This document shows positions 8,422-19,788 of a stretch of 64,000 nucleotides of DNA, piece by piece; position 1 is the stretch's first letter, and each line of letters starts with the position of its first letter. The position numbers and the translations under genes are program-made. The notes under the pieces were generated by a model. That model made no database searches, was not told where the DNA came from, and saw nothing but the letters and a program-made list of their open reading frames with translations. Origin of the DNA: Onishia niordana (GTDB lineage: Bacteria; Pseudomonadota; Gammaproteobacteria; Pseudomonadales; Halomonadaceae); assembly GCF_004798965.1 (NCBI RefSeq), contig NZ_SDSD01000002.1, positions 372,001 to 436,000 of the forward strand, in the 5' to 3' direction.

Positions 8422-8451
8422 TTGTCCCTCGCGGACTTCCGGCGTTATAAT
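8422..8451 (+). promoter_or_regulatory. Probable sigma70 promoter of ndk
   Basis: TTGTCC (8422-8427) and a perfect TATAAT (8446-8451) are spaced by 18 bp. They lie about 140 bases upstream of the ndk start, leaving a long untranslated leader. Confidence 0.6.
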
Positions 8452-8593
8452 CCGCGCCTCATCGGCCGCCGAGCGCGGTGGATCCACGATTTTCGACGCG
8501 CCGCCCGTGGCATGCACGTTCTCGTGTCGCCGCGGGCGGCGCGCCGTCCTATGAAGTTCCTGACGCTTCCAACACCTTACGGAGACCTGTCCC

Positions 8594-9022
8594 ATGGCTA
8601 CCGAACGCACGCTGTCCATCATCAAGCCCGATGCCGTTGCCAAGAACGTGATCGGCGAGATCTACACTCGCTTCGAAAAGGCTGGCCTCAAGGTCGTCGC
8701 GGCCAAGATGATCCATCTCTCTCAGGAGAAGGCCGAAGGTTTCTACGCCGAACACAAGGAACGCCCCTTCTTCGGCGCCCTGACCGGCTTCATGACGTCC
8801 GGTCCGGTCATGGTCCAGGTGCTCGAAGGCGAGAACGCCATCGCCATCAACCGTGACCTGATGGGTCCGACCAACCCGAAAGAAGCCGAAGCCGGCACCA
8901 TCCGCGGCGATTTCGCCGAGTCCATCGATGCCAACGCGGCGCATGGCTCTGACTCTGCCGAGTCCGCTGAGCGCGAAGTGGCCTACTTCTTCGGCGCCGA
9001 CGAGATCTGCCCGCGCGGCTGA
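8594..9022 (+). CDS. ndk: Nucleoside diphosphate kinase
   Basis: Ndk transfers the gamma phosphate between nucleoside triphosphates and diphosphates and balances NTP pools. The 142-residue length is standard. It starts [18 protein letters not shown] and has the active-site histidine in [25 protein letters not shown] is placed upstream of the ATG. In Pseudomonas ndk follows iscX and precedes rlmN. The same right-hand neighbour is kept here, which marks the left side as the place where isc genes are missing. Confidence 0.97.
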   Translation: MATERTLSIIKPDAVAKNVIGEIYTRFEKAGLKVVAAKMIHLSQEKAEGFYAEHKERPFFGALTGFMTSGPVMVQVLEGENAIAINRDLMGPTNPKEAEAGTIRGDFAESIDANAAHGSDSAESAEREVAYFFGADEICPRG

Positions 9023-9076
9023 TAGCGTCTCCACGCGGGGGGCCTGGCCTCCCGCGTACCGCCCACCGACCCCGCG

Positions 9077-10225
9077 ATGCCCACCATGACTGCCACGACT
9101 GTCACGACCGATACCCCGTCCCGCACCAATCTGCTCGGCATGTCCCGAGAGCAGATGGAATCCTTCTTCCTGTCCATCGGCGAGAAGAAGTTCCGCGCCG
9201 CCCAGCTGATGAAGTGGATTCATCAGGAAGGCTGTGATGACTTCTCCGCCATGACCAACCTCTCCAAGGCCCTGCGAGAACGCCTGGCAGAGGTGGCCGA
9301 AATCCGTGGCCCCGGCGTGGTCTATGAAGGCACCTCCAGCGACGGCACCCGCAAGTGGGTACTCGAGGTCGAGGACGGCAGCTACGTGGAAACCGTGCTG
9401 ATCCCGGCCGAGAACGGCAAGCGCCGCACCCTGTGCGTATCCTCGCAGGTCGGCTGTTCGCTTGACTGCAGTTTCTGCTCGACCGGCAAGCAGGGCTTCC
9501 AGCGCAACCTCACCCCCGCTGAAATCATCGGTCAGGTGTGGGTGGCTCAGCGCAGCGTGGGACCGCGCCGCGACACCGCCAATCGCCCGGTCACCAACGT
9601 GGTGATGATGGGCATGGGCGAGCCGCTGATGAACTACGATGCCGTCCTGCCGGCGATGAAGCTGATGCTCGACGACAACGGCTACGGCCTGTCCAAGCGT
9701 CGCGTCACCCTGTCGACCTCAGGCGTGGTGCCAAAGATCGACCAGCTTGGCGACGACATCGATGTGAGCTTGGCCATTTCGCTGCACGCCGCCACCGACG
9801 ACCTGCGCAGTGAACTGGTACCGCTCAACCGCAAGTACAACATTCGTTCGCTGATTGATGCCTGCAAACGTTACCTCGCCAAGTGCGATGACACGCGCAT
9901 CATCACCATCGAGTACACCCTGATCAAGGACGTCAATGACCAGCAGGAGCATGCCGAACAACTTGCCGCTCTGCTCAATGAATTGCCGTGCAAGATCAAC
10001 CTGATTCCGTTCAACCCGTTCCCGCATTCGGGCTACGAGAAGCCGTCACGTAACCAGACGATGCGCTTCCAGCAGTGGCTCTACGAACTGGGCTACACCG
10101 CCCCGGTGCGCAGCACCCGCGGCGATGACATCGATGCCGCTTGTGGCCAGCTGGTGGGTCGAGTGAAAGACCGCACCAAGCGCCATGAACGCTACATCCA
10201 GTCGATCCAGATCGACGCCGACTGA
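9077..10225 (+). CDS. rlmN: Dual-specificity 23S rRNA/tRNA adenine C2-methyltransferase RlmN
   Basis: This radical-SAM methyltransferase modifies A2503 of 23S rRNA and A37 of some tRNAs. It shows the CxxxCxxC cluster motif as CSLDCSFC in a typical context ([20 protein letters not shown]), [11 protein letters not shown], and the C-terminal cysteine region [15 protein letters not shown] that holds the catalytic methyl-carrying cysteine. The length (382) matches the family. The start could be 9077 or the ATG nine bases later; the first was kept. Confidence 0.96.
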   Translation: MPTMTATTVTTDTPSRTNLLGMSREQMESFFLSIGEKKFRAAQLMKWIHQEGCDDFSAMTNLSKALRERLAEVAEIRGPGVVYEGTSSDGTRKWVLEVEDGSYVETVLIPAENGKRRTLCVSSQVGCSLDCSFCSTGKQGFQRNLTPAEIIGQVWVAQRSVGPRRDTANRPVTNVVMMGMGEPLMNYDAVLPAMKLMLDDNGYGLSKRRVTLSTSGVVPKIDQLGDDIDVSLAISLHAATDDLRSELVPLNRKYNIRSLIDACKRYLAKCDDTRIITIEYTLIKDVNDQQEHAEQLAALLNELPCKINLIPFNPFPHSGYEKPSRNQTMRFQQWLYELGYTAPVRSTRGDDIDAACGQLVGRVKDRTKRHERYIQSIQIDAD

Positions 10226-10355
10226 CGCCTGGGGTGCGCTTGACTTCAATCGGGCAGAACGCTTTGATGGACAAGCCTTATCGGCCACGCTTGCACCTCA
10301 TGTGCGGTGGCCGACTGCCACCCGGATCGCTTCCATCATGCCGCAAGAAATGTTC

Positions 10356-11120
10356 ATGAGCCCTCATCACCGTCGCCCGGCAGGAGCCGGACGAGGTGCC
10401 CTGATGACTACGCTGCTTTGCGTAGTGTGGCTCGGTGGCTGTGCAACACCAGCGGCGCAGCAACCCGATCAGGACGACTCCGCCGAGGCGTATACGCGCC
10501 TCGGGACGGCCTATCTCGAGCGCAACAACCTGCCGCGCGCCATGCGTGCCCTAAGCCGAGCGCTGGATGTCGCGCCCAATGATCCCGAGGCGCTGCAGGC
10601 CATGGCGATGATCTTCCAGCGCCAGGGCGAGACGTCTATGGCCAATGACTACTTTCGGCGCGCGCTGGACGCAGACCCCGGCTTGACCCGGGCACGCAAC
10701 AATTTCGCTGCCTTCCTGTATGCTCAGGGGCGAACTCGCGAAGCCTGCGATCAGCTGGCACTGGCCAGCGAAGACACACAATATGCCAATCGAGCCCAGC
10801 TATTTGCCAATCTGGGCCAGTGCCAGCGCGACCTTGGGAACACGGCGCAGGCGCGTGAGGCCTTGAAGCGCGCCAAGGCCATCAATCCGCGTCGACCCAG
10901 AAGCTATCTGCTGCTGGCACAGCTTGAATACGCGCAGGGACATCAAACTCGTGCTTGGGACAACATTCAGGCGCACATGCGCCTGACAGGCATTACTCAG
11001 GAGAACCTGACGCTGGCGCGCGATATCGCTCTCGCCAGAGGCGATAACGAGCAGGCCGATTTCTACGCCCGCCAGCTCACGTCTTCGGCTTCTCCGGACG
11101 AATCCCTTGGCACACCCTGA
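10356..11120 (+). CDS. pilW: Type IV pilus biogenesis/stability lipoprotein PilW (PilF), TPR protein
   Basis: This predicted outer-membrane lipoprotein has a basic N-terminus and a hydrophobic stretch ending in the lipobox LGGC. Tandem tetratricopeptide repeats follow (AYTRLGTAYLERNNLPRAMR, ALDVAPNDPEALQAMAMIF, YFRRALDADPGLTRARNNFA). PilW/PilF assists assembly of the PilQ secretin ring. The position between rlmN and rodZ is that of pilF in Pseudomonas. The start is uncertain. An in-frame start at 10185 would overlap rlmN. The ATG at 10356 gives a normal signal peptide, and an ATG at 10404 has a better Shine-Dalgarno but leaves no charged n-region. Confidence 0.88.
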   Translation: MSPHHRRPAGAGRGALMTTLLCVVWLGGCATPAAQQPDQDDSAEAYTRLGTAYLERNNLPRAMRALSRALDVAPNDPEALQAMAMIFQRQGETSMANDYFRRALDADPGLTRARNNFAAFLYAQGRTREACDQLALASEDTQYANRAQLFANLGQCQRDLGNTAQAREALKRAKAINPRRPRSYLLLAQLEYAQGHQTRAWDNIQAHMRLTGITQENLTLARDIALARGDNEQADFYARQLTSSASPDESLGTP

Positions 11121-11150
11121 CAACCGATTCTCGATCAAGGATGCTCAGTC

Positions 11151-12209
11151 ATGAGCGACATGCACGATAACGACAGCATCGATACGGCCCGCCCGTCATC
11201 TCCCGGCGACATCCTGCGCGGGGAGCGCGAAAATCAGGGACTTTCTTTGGACGAGGTCGCCACCTCCCTGAACCTGCGCCCGGCCGTGGTCACTGGCCTT
11301 GAAAAGGACGACTATGAGCAGGTGCCGGTGGAAGCCTACCGCCGCGGTTATCTGCGCGCCTATGCCCGCCTGCTGGGCATCGACGAAACAGGGGTGCTGG
11401 ACGCCTACCGGGCTGCCAACGGCGGCGTGACCGAAACCGAGCGTCGCGTGACACCGGTCAAGGTGGCCAAGCGCCCCTCGCGACTGGGCGCCTGGCTGTT
11501 CAAACTGGTCACGTTGCTGGTGATCCTTGGTCTCGTCGGCCTGACCCTACTGTGGTGGCAAAGCCGCGATGGCAGTGGCTTGCCCGGCATCGGCGACAAC
11601 GAGCCGGTAGCCGTGGACACCCTGGACGGCACCGCCGTGACCGATGGCTCCACCGTAGAGAACTCGGCCGACGGCGACACAAGTGCCGAATCCGGCGACA
11701 TGCCGCCGCTACCCGACGAGGACAGCGACATGGGGCTGACGGACGGCCAGAATAACGCTCAGAACACCGCTCAGAATACGTCTCAGAACGACGCCCAGAA
11801 CGCGAGCCAGGACACCGGCGCAAGCGCCTCGGATACCGGCCAGTCAGCCGGCGACGCCACGTCTAACGAGACGGGCAGTGATGTCGCCCAGGCGGAAAGT
11901 GCCGCTTCCAACGACACGCAGGGCACCGACAGTGCCGAGCCGGCCTCGGCCGGGAGCGACGCCGGCCCTGCCGTGCTGGAGCTTTCCTTCAACGAGCAGT
12001 CCTGGACCGAAATCTTCGATGCCAACGACGATCGCATCTTCGTTGGCCTGCAGTCAGCCGGCAGCACCGCCCGGGCCGAAGGGGTAGCGCCCTTTCGCCT
12101 GACCGTCGGCAACGCCAGCGGCGTAGAGTTGCGCTACCAGGGCGAGACCGTCGATCTGACGGAGTATGCCGGCAGCAACAATGTCGCCCGCTTCAGCCTA
12201 GGAGAATGA
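11151..12209 (+). CDS. rodZ: Cytoskeleton protein RodZ
   Basis: RodZ links MreB filaments to the elongation machinery and sustains rod shape. The domains in order are an N-terminal helix-turn-helix of the Xre type (PGDILRGERENQGLSLDEVA), a basic juxtamembrane region, one membrane segment (about 114-137), a long periplasmic linker, and the C-terminal beta domain (SFNEQSWTEIFDANDDRIF). The linker holds five short NAQ/NTAQ/NTSQ/NDAQ/NASQ units (about residues 201-222), a low-complexity array likely to vary in length between strains. The gene is six bases before ispG and probably in one operon with pilW and ispG. Confidence 0.93.
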   Translation: MSDMHDNDSIDTARPSSPGDILRGERENQGLSLDEVATSLNLRPAVVTGLEKDDYEQVPVEAYRRGYLRAYARLLGIDETGVLDAYRAANGGVTETERRVTPVKVAKRPSRLGAWLFKLVTLLVILGLVGLTLLWWQSRDGSGLPGIGDNEPVAVDTLDGTAVTDGSTVENSADGDTSAESGDMPPLPDEDSDMGLTDGQNNAQNTAQNTSQNDAQNASQDTGASASDTGQSAGDATSNETGSDVAQAESAASNDTQGTDSAEPASAGSDAGPAVLELSFNEQSWTEIFDANDDRIFVGLQSAGSTARAEGVAPFRLTVGNASGVELRYQGETVDLTEYAGSNNVARFSLGE

Positions 12210-12215
12210 TCCCGC

Positions 12216-13331
12216 ATGCACGCGCAGTCTCCCATCGTTAGACGCCGCTCACGCCAGATTCATGTCGGCAACGTGCCCGTGGGCGGCGATGCACCGATCT
12301 CGGTGCAGAGCATGACCAACACCGACACCCTGGACGTGGCCGCGACCGTCGGCCAGATTCGCCAGCTCGAAGCCGCCGGCGCCGACATCGTGCGTGTCAG
12401 CGTGCCGGACATGGACGCCGCCGAGGCGTTCGGGCGCATCAAGCGCGAGGTGAACGTCCCGCTGGTCGCCGACATCCACTTCGACTATAAGATCGCCCTG
12501 CGCGTCGCCGAACTCGGCGTCGACTGCCTGCGCATCAACCCCGGCAATATCGGTCGCGAAGACCGCGTGCAGGCCGTGGTCAGCGCCGCCCGCGATAACG
12601 GCATCCCGATCCGCATCGGCGTCAACGCAGGCTCCCTGGAAAAGGACCTGCAGAAGAAATACGGCGAACCCACGCCCGCGGCGCTGGTCGAATCGGCGAT
12701 GCGTCATATCGATCATCTTGACCGTCTTGATTTCCCCGACTTCAAGGTCAGCGTCAAGGCATCGGATGTGTTCATGGCCGTGGCCGCCTACCGCGATCTG
12801 GCGAGCCGCATCGAGCAGCCGCTGCACTTAGGCATCACCGAGGCCGGCGGCCTTCGCTCGGGCACGGTCAAGTCATCGATCGGCCTTGGCATGCTGTTGA
12901 TGGATGGCATCGGCGACACCATTCGCGTGTCCCTTGCCGCCGATCCCGTCGAAGAGATCAAGGTCGGCTTCGACATGCTCAAGAGCCTCAAGCTGCGCGC
13001 CAAGGGCATCAACTTCATCGCCTGCCCCAGCTGTTCACGGCAGAATTTCGACGTCATCGGCACCATGAATGCGCTCGAAGAGCGGCTTGAGGATGTCATG
13101 ACGCCGCTGGATGTCTCGGTGATCGGCTGCGTCGTCAACGGCCCGGGTGAAGCCAAGGAAACCGATGTCGGCCTGACCGGTGGCTCTCCGGCCAACCTCG
13201 TCTATCTCGACGGCAAGCCGGCCAGCAAGCTGCGTAACGATCACCTGATTGACGACCTTGAAGCGCTGATCCGTGAGCGGGTTCGCCTCAAGGAGCAGAC
13301 CGAACAGGACGTCATCGCCCGGGACGCCTGA
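12216..13331 (+). CDS. ispG: 4-hydroxy-3-methylbut-2-enyl diphosphate synthase (flavodoxin)
   Basis: IspG is a [4Fe-4S] enzyme of the methylerythritol phosphate pathway to isoprenoids. It converts MEcPP to HMBPP. The product starts with [20 protein letters not shown] and has the cluster cysteines in [11 protein letters not shown] and [12 protein letters not shown]. The 371-residue length is that of the E. coli enzyme. It depends on Fe-S supply, which is relevant given the reduced isc operon nearby. The gene sits tightly between rodZ and hisS. Confidence 0.96.
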   Translation: MHAQSPIVRRRSRQIHVGNVPVGGDAPISVQSMTNTDTLDVAATVGQIRQLEAAGADIVRVSVPDMDAAEAFGRIKREVNVPLVADIHFDYKIALRVAELGVDCLRINPGNIGREDRVQAVVSAARDNGIPIRIGVNAGSLEKDLQKKYGEPTPAALVESAMRHIDHLDRLDFPDFKVSVKASDVFMAVAAYRDLASRIEQPLHLGITEAGGLRSGTVKSSIGLGMLLMDGIGDTIRVSLAADPVEEIKVGFDMLKSLKLRAKGINFIACPSCSRQNFDVIGTMNALEERLEDVMTPLDVSVIGCVVNGPGEAKETDVGLTGGSPANLVYLDGKPASKLRNDHLIDDLEALIRERVRLKEQTEQDVIARDA

Positions 13332-13358
13332 TCCCGACGCCCCCTCAAGGAGCAAGCA

Positions 13359-14675
<1,317 letters not shown>

Positions 14676-14693
14676 ACATCCATGATGCCCACT

Positions 14694-14716
14694 CCCGCAC
14701 CAACGATCGGTGCGGG
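14694..14716 (+). other. Hairpin between hisS and yfgM
   Basis: The arms CCCGCACC and GGTGCGGG form an 8-bp perfect stem with a 7-nt loop, in the 66-base gap between hisS and yfgM. No T-run follows. It may adjust the relative expression of the genes in the operon. Confidence 0.4.
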
Positions 14717-14741
14717 GGTCACTGACGCAAGGAGACCGCCC

Positions 14742-15401
14742 GTGGCGGAGCTGAACACCGATGAAGAACAGCTAGAGGCCATCAAGCGCTGGTGGAAGGA
14801 AAACGGCACCTCGCTGATCGCCGGCGTGGTCATCGCCGCTGCCGGGATCTTCGGCTGGAAGGCCTGGGAAGGTTATCAGGCCAATCAGGCCGAAGCGGCC
14901 TCCATGCGCTACCAGCAGCTGCTGTCGCTTGCCAGCCAACCAACGCTTGAAGATGCCGCTCTTTCCCAGGCCCGTGAACAGGTGACCGCGCTCAATGAGG
15001 AGCACGGTGGTACCCTCTACGCGGACCTGGCGAGCCTGATCGACGCGCGCTTGGCGGTGGCCGACGGCGACCTGGCGGGGGCCCGCGACGCGCTCTCCAC
15101 GCTGATCGACGCCACCGAACGCGGCTATCTCAAGGACCTGGCACGGCTACGTCTGGCACGCCTGCAGCTGGCGGGCGACGAAGCCGATACCGCACTCTCG
15201 ACCCTGGACGCCATCGACAGTGAAGCACTCGATGCCCAGCGCCTTGCGCTGCGTGGCGATGCCCAGTTGACCCTTGGTCAGAAGGACGAGGCCCGCGATG
15301 CCTATCGAGAGGCCCTGGCCACCGCTGAAGCCAGCGGCCAACCGCTGTTCGGCACTCAGCTCAAGCTCGACAACCTCGGCGCAGAGGAAGCTACGCTATG
15401 A
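14742..15401 (+). CDS. yfgM: YfgM-like ancillary SecYEG translocon subunit
   Basis: The protein has a cytosolic N-terminus (ELNTDEEQLEAIKRWWKENG), one membrane segment (SLIAGVVIAAAGIFGWKAW) and a periplasmic TPR-like domain. E. coli YfgM associates with SecYEG and the chaperone PpiD. The GTG at 14742 is chosen as start: AAGGAG at 14729-14734 lies upstream and it removes 20 atypical residues, giving 219 residues. The stop overlaps the bamB start by four bases (ATGA), so translation is probably coupled. The order hisS-yfgM-bamB-der is conserved in gammaproteobacteria. Confidence 0.9.
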   Translation: MAELNTDEEQLEAIKRWWKENGTSLIAGVVIAAAGIFGWKAWEGYQANQAEAASMRYQQLLSLASQPTLEDAALSQAREQVTALNEEHGGTLYADLASLIDARLAVADGDLAGARDALSTLIDATERGYLKDLARLRLARLQLAGDEADTALSTLDAIDSEALDAQRLALRGDAQLTLGQKDEARDAYREALATAEASGQPLFGTQLKLDNLGAEEATL

Positions 15402-16549
15402 AATCGACGCTGTTGATCGCCCTGGCATCCCTTGGCCTGCTGGCCGGCTGTGCCGGTCAGGTGGAACCCGAAACGCCGCCCAAGGAACTCAAGAGCTTCA
15501 GCGAGAGTGTGACGCTGGACGGCATCTGGTCGGTGCAGGTCGGCGACGGCCTCGGGGAGGCGCGCTACCCGATCAGCCCCTCTCAGGATGGTGACACCCT
15601 GTTCGCGGCCGATGCCGAAGGCGAACTGATGGCCATCAATGCCGAGAGCGGCGAGCGGCGCTGGACGGTCGAGCTGGAAAACCCCATTTCCAGTGGCCTG
15701 ACCGCCGTTGCCGAGCGGCTCTACCTGGGCACGCGCAACGGCGAGGTGCTGGCCATCGATCAGGCCGACGGTGAAGTGCTGTGGCGCTCACGTGTGCCCA
15801 GCGAAGTGCTGGCCGCGCCCCAGCCCAATCAGCAACTGGTGGTCGTTCAGAGTGTCGACGGCAGCATCACGGCACTTGAGCGCGCAAGCGGCGCCGAGCA
15901 ATGGGTCTACTCCACCAGCGACCCGGCCCTGACCCTGCGTGGCACCGGGACCCCAAGGGTCATCGAACAGGTGACCTTCGCTGGCTTTGCCAACGGCCGT
16001 ATCGCGACGCTGGATAACCGTAGCGGTCAGCCGCTGTGGGAACAGCGCATCGCCGTGCCCAAGGGCCGAAGCGAAGTGGATCGTCTGATCGATCTCGACG
16101 GCGAGCCGCTGCTGACACGTGATGGCCGCCTCTATCTGACCAGTTACCACGGCCGCCTGGTGGCCATGGAAGCGCAGAGCGGCGAGCCCCTGTGGGAGCG
16201 CGATATCTCAAGCTACCTGTCACCGCTGATGGTCGGCGAAACCCTTTACGTGATCGACGACGCCAGCCACGTGCTGGCACTGGACGCTCTGTCCGGCCAA
16301 CTTAAATGGCGCAGCAACACCCTCGAGGGTCGCCAGCTGACCTCCCCAGCCTTTGCCGATGGCAAGCTGGTGGTCGGCGACTTCGAAGGTTATGTGCACC
16401 TGCTCGATGCTACCAACGGCCAACTGGCCGGTCGTGAGCACATCGATAGCTCGGGCATCAGCCTGCGCCCCCTTACTGACGGCCGCCGCATTCATGCGCT
16501 GGCCAACGACGGGCGCCTAGAGGCGCTGGAGATCCGCGAACTACCATGA
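15398..16549 (+). CDS. bamB: Outer membrane protein assembly factor BamB
   Basis: BamB is a lipoprotein of the BAM complex that inserts beta-barrel proteins into the outer membrane. It has a lipoprotein signal peptide with the lipobox LLAGC near residue 18. An eight-bladed PQQ-like propeller follows, with repeated units such as [20 protein letters not shown] and [20 protein letters not shown]. The 383-residue length is typical. It overlaps yfgM and der by four bases each, so the three are translationally linked. Confidence 0.95.
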   Translation: MKSTLLIALASLGLLAGCAGQVEPETPPKELKSFSESVTLDGIWSVQVGDGLGEARYPISPSQDGDTLFAADAEGELMAINAESGERRWTVELENPISSGLTAVAERLYLGTRNGEVLAIDQADGEVLWRSRVPSEVLAAPQPNQQLVVVQSVDGSITALERASGAEQWVYSTSDPALTLRGTGTPRVIEQVTFAGFANGRIATLDNRSGQPLWEQRIAVPKGRSEVDRLIDLDGEPLLTRDGRLYLTSYHGRLVAMEAQSGEPLWERDISSYLSPLMVGETLYVIDDASHVLALDALSGQLKWRSNTLEGRQLTSPAFADGKLVVGDFEGYVHLLDATNGQLAGREHIDSSGISLRPLTDGRRIHALANDGRLEALEIRELP

Positions 16550-17949
16550 ATCCTGTCATTGCCCTGGTCGGCCGACCCAATGTCGGCAAGTCCACGCTCT
16601 TCAACCGACTGACCCGTTCGCGGGATGCCTTGGTGGCCGACTTCCCGGGCCTCACCCGTGACCGTAAGTACGGCAACGGGGCGCTCGGCGACAAGACCTA
16701 CACGGTGATCGATACCGGCGGCATCAGCGGCGACGAGCACGGCATCGACGCCGCCATGGCCGAGCAGTCGCTGGTGGCCATCGACGAGGCCGACATCGTG
16801 CTGTTCATGGTCGATGGCCGGGCCGGTCTGAATGTCGCCGACGAGGCCATCGCCAACCACCTGCGCGTCAACCAGAAGAAGACCTGGCTGGTGGTCAACA
16901 AGACCGATGGCCTCGACGAAGACACCGCCTCCGGCGACTTCTGGGGCCTGGGCATCGGCGATCCGCGCCCGATCGCGGCGGCCCATGGCCGCAACGTCAC
17001 CTCTCTGATCGAGGAAGTGCTCGAGCCCTTCCCCGAGCGCGAGGCCAACGCCGCACCGCCGGATCTCAGCAACGGCGTGCGCATCGGTGTGATCGGCCGG
17101 CCCAACGTCGGCAAGTCGACCCTGGTCAACCGCCTGCTGGGCGAAGATCGCGTGGTGGTCTTCGACGAGGCAGGTACCACCCGCGATGCCATCGAGATCC
17201 CTTTCGAGCGTCGCGGCAAGCCCTATGTGCTGGTCGACACCGCCGGGGTGCGCCGTCGCAAGAACGTCAAGGAAATCGCCGAGAAGTTCTCGATCGTAAA
17301 GACCCTGGATGCCATCAAGGAATGTCATGTCGCGGTCATGGTGCTCGACGCGCGTTCAGGGCTCGTTGAGCAGGATCTTCACCTGCTCGACTATGTGCTG
17401 ACGTCCGGGCGTGCCCTGGTGCTGGCGGTCAACAAGTGGGACGGCCTGGAGGCCGAGGCCAAGGAGAAGATGCGTGCCCAGATCAAGCGTCGCCTGGGCT
17501 TCGCCGACTACGCCGAGATGCACTTCATTTCGGCGCTGCACGGCACGGCAGTGGGTGATCTCTACCCGTCCATCGATCGCGCCTTCGCCTCAGCCAACAG
17601 CCACTGGTCGACCAATCGTCTGACCAACATCCTGCAGGATGCGGTCACCGAGCATCAGCCGCCGATGGTGCATGGTCGCCGCATCAAGCTGCGCATGGCC
17701 CACCAGGGTGGCAGCAATCCGCCGATCATCGTCGTGCACGGCAACCAGACCGAGGCGCTGCCGGAAGCCTACAAGCGCTTCCTGACCAACACCTTCCGTA
17801 AGGTGCTCAAGGTACGCGGCACGCCGATCCGCTTCGAATTCCGCTCCGGCAAAAACCCGTATGACAACATGGCCGGTGCCGGCGACAAGGAGAAGGCCAA
17901 GAAACGCGAGCTCGACCGCACCAAGGAAGCCCGCAAGAACCGTCGCTAG
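16546..17949 (+). CDS. der: GTPase Der (EngA), ribosome assembly factor
   Basis: Der is an essential GTPase in 50S subunit maturation. It has two GTPase domains in tandem, each with a [10 protein letters not shown]-loop (near residues 8 and 186), switch motifs (VIDTGG and [11 protein letters not shown]) and NKxD motifs (NKTD, NKWD). The C-terminal KH-like domain ends in a basic tail ([16 protein letters not shown]). It is the last gene before a strong hairpin. Confidence 0.97.
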   Translation: MNPVIALVGRPNVGKSTLFNRLTRSRDALVADFPGLTRDRKYGNGALGDKTYTVIDTGGISGDEHGIDAAMAEQSLVAIDEADIVLFMVDGRAGLNVADEAIANHLRVNQKKTWLVVNKTDGLDEDTASGDFWGLGIGDPRPIAAAHGRNVTSLIEEVLEPFPEREANAAPPDLSNGVRIGVIGRPNVGKSTLVNRLLGEDRVVVFDEAGTTRDAIEIPFERRGKPYVLVDTAGVRRRKNVKEIAEKFSIVKTLDAIKECHVAVMVLDARSGLVEQDLHLLDYVLTSGRALVLAVNKWDGLEAEAKEKMRAQIKRRLGFADYAEMHFISALHGTAVGDLYPSIDRAFASANSHWSTNRLTNILQDAVTEHQPPMVHGRRIKLRMAHQGGSNPPIIVVHGNQTEALPEAYKRFLTNTFRKVLKVRGTPIRFEFRSGKNPYDNMAGAGDKEKAKKRELDRTKEARKNRR

Positions 17950-17983
17950 GGCCCTCGACCCACCGTCGAGCCTGACGCAAAAT

Positions 17984-18019
17984 AGCCCCCGCCGGACCTT
18001 GTCCGGCGGGGGCTTTGTG
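17984..18019 (+). terminator. Terminator after der
   Basis: A 13-bp GC-rich stem (AGCCCCCGCCGGA / TCCGGCGGGGGCT) with a short loop is followed by TTGTGTT. It closes the hisS-yfgM-bamB-der unit. Confidence 0.75.
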
Positions 18020-18085
18020 TTGGTGAACCCCTCTCCCTCGACTATGCTGAGTGTCCACCGTGAATGGATACCGAGGGTAGCCATC

Positions 18086-18736
18086 ATGTCATGCCTTTCC
18101 CTGTCTCACCCCTCGCCGGCGCGGCGGCGGCCCTGGCGCCACCTGCTGGCCGGCGGCCTGCTGATGCTGCTGAGCGCCTGCTTCGCCCTGCCCCAGACCG
18201 GGCTCTTCGCCATGCGCCTGGCGGTCACCTCGCTCGGCATCGAGAAGGTCAGCATCGGGCCCTACGAGATCGATGCCGGCCTCGATACCCGTGATATCGG
18301 CTCGCTGGTGGCCTCGAGCCTCGGCATGGGCAGCCTGCCACTCAAGGCCACCATGGCTCTGGGCCTGGGGCTTCCCGCTGGGCTGCCTGCGGTGCAGATG
18401 GCGGGCTTCAACTGGACCCTCGACATGCCCGGGCTGGACGCTATCAGCGGCCGCTACGATGAGGACGTGACCCTGCGCTCCGGAGACGAGGCCGACCTGC
18501 GCCTGCCGCTGGCGTTCGATCTGCTCGAGGCCGACAAGAGCCAGCTCGACCCGCTGGTCGCCCTCGCCCAGCAGATGGCCAGCACCGGTAACCTGCCCGC
18601 CGGCAGCGAATTCACGATCACTCCAGGAAGCCTCAGCGGGCTTGGCATGACGCTGCCCGGCGGCCTGTTGATGCCGAAGCTCGAGCTGGACGTCGGGGAA
18701 AGCGGCACCCTGATTCCCCAGGGCCGCGCAGGCTAG
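18086..18736 (+). CDS. Hypothetical lipoprotein
   Basis: The product has 216 residues from the ATG at 18086. The N-terminus is basic (PARRRPWRHLLAGG) and is followed by a hydrophobic stretch with the lipobox MLLSAC. The rest is rich in Leu, Gly and Asp and alternates short beta-like segments (VTSLGIEKVSIGPYEID, VQMAGFNWTLDMPG). The frame is open further upstream into the der terminator region, but that part is not protein-like. The segments loosely recall LEA14/WHy-like extracytoplasmic beta domains; this is not firm. It stands alone between the der terminator and a convergent gene. I do not recognise the family. Confidence 0.7.
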   Translation: MSCLSLSHPSPARRRPWRHLLAGGLLMLLSACFALPQTGLFAMRLAVTSLGIEKVSIGPYEIDAGLDTRDIGSLVASSLGMGSLPLKATMALGLGLPAGLPAVQMAGFNWTLDMPGLDAISGRYDEDVTLRSGDEADLRLPLAFDLLEADKSQLDPLVALAQQMASTGNLPAGSEFTITPGSLSGLGMTLPGGLLMPKLELDVGESGTLIPQGRAG

Positions 18737-18796
18737 CGCTGCTCAACGCTCAGCGCGACGATGGGCGAGCGTCATCCCGCAAGCCAGGACATCCGA

Positions 18797-19666
18797 TCAG
18801 CCCTCTGCTTCCAGCCGCTGGCGGCCCACCCACTGACAGGCAAACTGCCAGGCGATGCGTCCGCTGCGCCCGCCGCGCAGGGTGGCGAAACGCAGCGCCT
18901 CGGCGCGGGCATCTGGCGACCAGTCCTCGTCGCCACCGAGATGGGCAACCCAATGCTGGCTGGCTTCCAGATAGGCGTCCTGACTGAAGGGATGAAACGC
19001 AAGCCAAAGGCCGAAGCGGTCGGAGAGCGATATCTTTTCCTCGACCGCATCACCGTGGTGAAGCTCATCGTCCACCACTCGTGTTTCCTGATTGTCGCTC
19101 ATCGATTCCGGCAGTAGGTGGCGGCGATTGGAGGTGGCGTAGAGCAGTACATTCTCGGGCGGGCCGGTGATGGCGCCGTCGAGTACGCTCTTCAGGGCCT
19201 TGTAGGCATCGTCATTGCCCTCGAAGGACAGATCATCGCAATAGACCACGAAACGCTGAGGCTCATTACGCAGCATGGCCACCAGGTTCGGCAGTCCCGC
19301 CAGGTCGTGGCGGTCCACCTGCACCAGGCGCAGGCCTTCGGGCGCCAGGCCATTGAGCAGCGCTCTGACAAGCGATGACTTGCCACTGCCCCGTGCTCCC
19401 CACAGGAGGGCATGGTTGGCGGGATAGCCGCGCAGGAAGGCACGGGTGTTGTCGATCAGGGCGCGCTTCTGACGTTCGATGCCCAGCAGGTCATCCAGGC
19501 TCAGGGCGTCCCTGGGTGGCACCGGCATCAGTTGCCCGCCAAGGGCATTTCGCTGCCACAGGGCGGCGGTATCATGTCGCCAGTCAATCTCGATCGACGC
19601 GGGTGGCAACCAGGGCTCTACCCGTTCTATCAGCTCTAGCAGGCGCCGGGCCAGGGCATCATCCAT
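18797..19666 (-). CDS. DUF815-type AAA ATPase
   Basis: This 289-residue ATP-binding protein has Walker A GARGSGKSS, Walker B VVYCDDLSFE, a sensor-1 like stretch LLYATSNRRHLLP and a C-terminal lid (GGRSGRIAWQFACQWVG). These features are those of the DUF815 family, related to DnaA/AAA-type ATPases, whose role is unknown. It is divergent from the M48 protease gene and convergent with the lipoprotein gene. No partner protein is visible. Confidence 0.85.
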   Translation of the reverse strand: MDDALARRLLELIERVEPWLPPASIEIDWRHDTAALWQRNALGGQLMPVPPRDALSLDDLLGIERQKRALIDNTRAFLRGYPANHALLWGARGSGKSSLVRALLNGLAPEGLRLVQVDRHDLAGLPNLVAMLRNEPQRFVVYCDDLSFEGNDDAYKALKSVLDGAITGPPENVLLYATSNRRHLLPESMSDNQETRVVDDELHHGDAVEEKISLSDRFGLWLAFHPFSQDAYLEASQHWVAHLGGDEDWSPDARAEALRFATLRGGRSGRIAWQFACQWVGRQRLEAEG

Positions 19667-19788
19667 GCATCATCTCCTTCGTCTCAGGTCTCACGGTTTT
19701 ACCGCGCCAGCGATCGGGGTATCTTGTGGCAAACTTAGACATGTCGTCCAGCGACCCTTTTCGCTGCCGTCCCAAGGAGAATCCCAAA

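Noticed and set aside
16492..17328. 278-residue open frame antisense to der
   Set aside because: Mirror frame of a confirmed GTPase gene. No conserved features.
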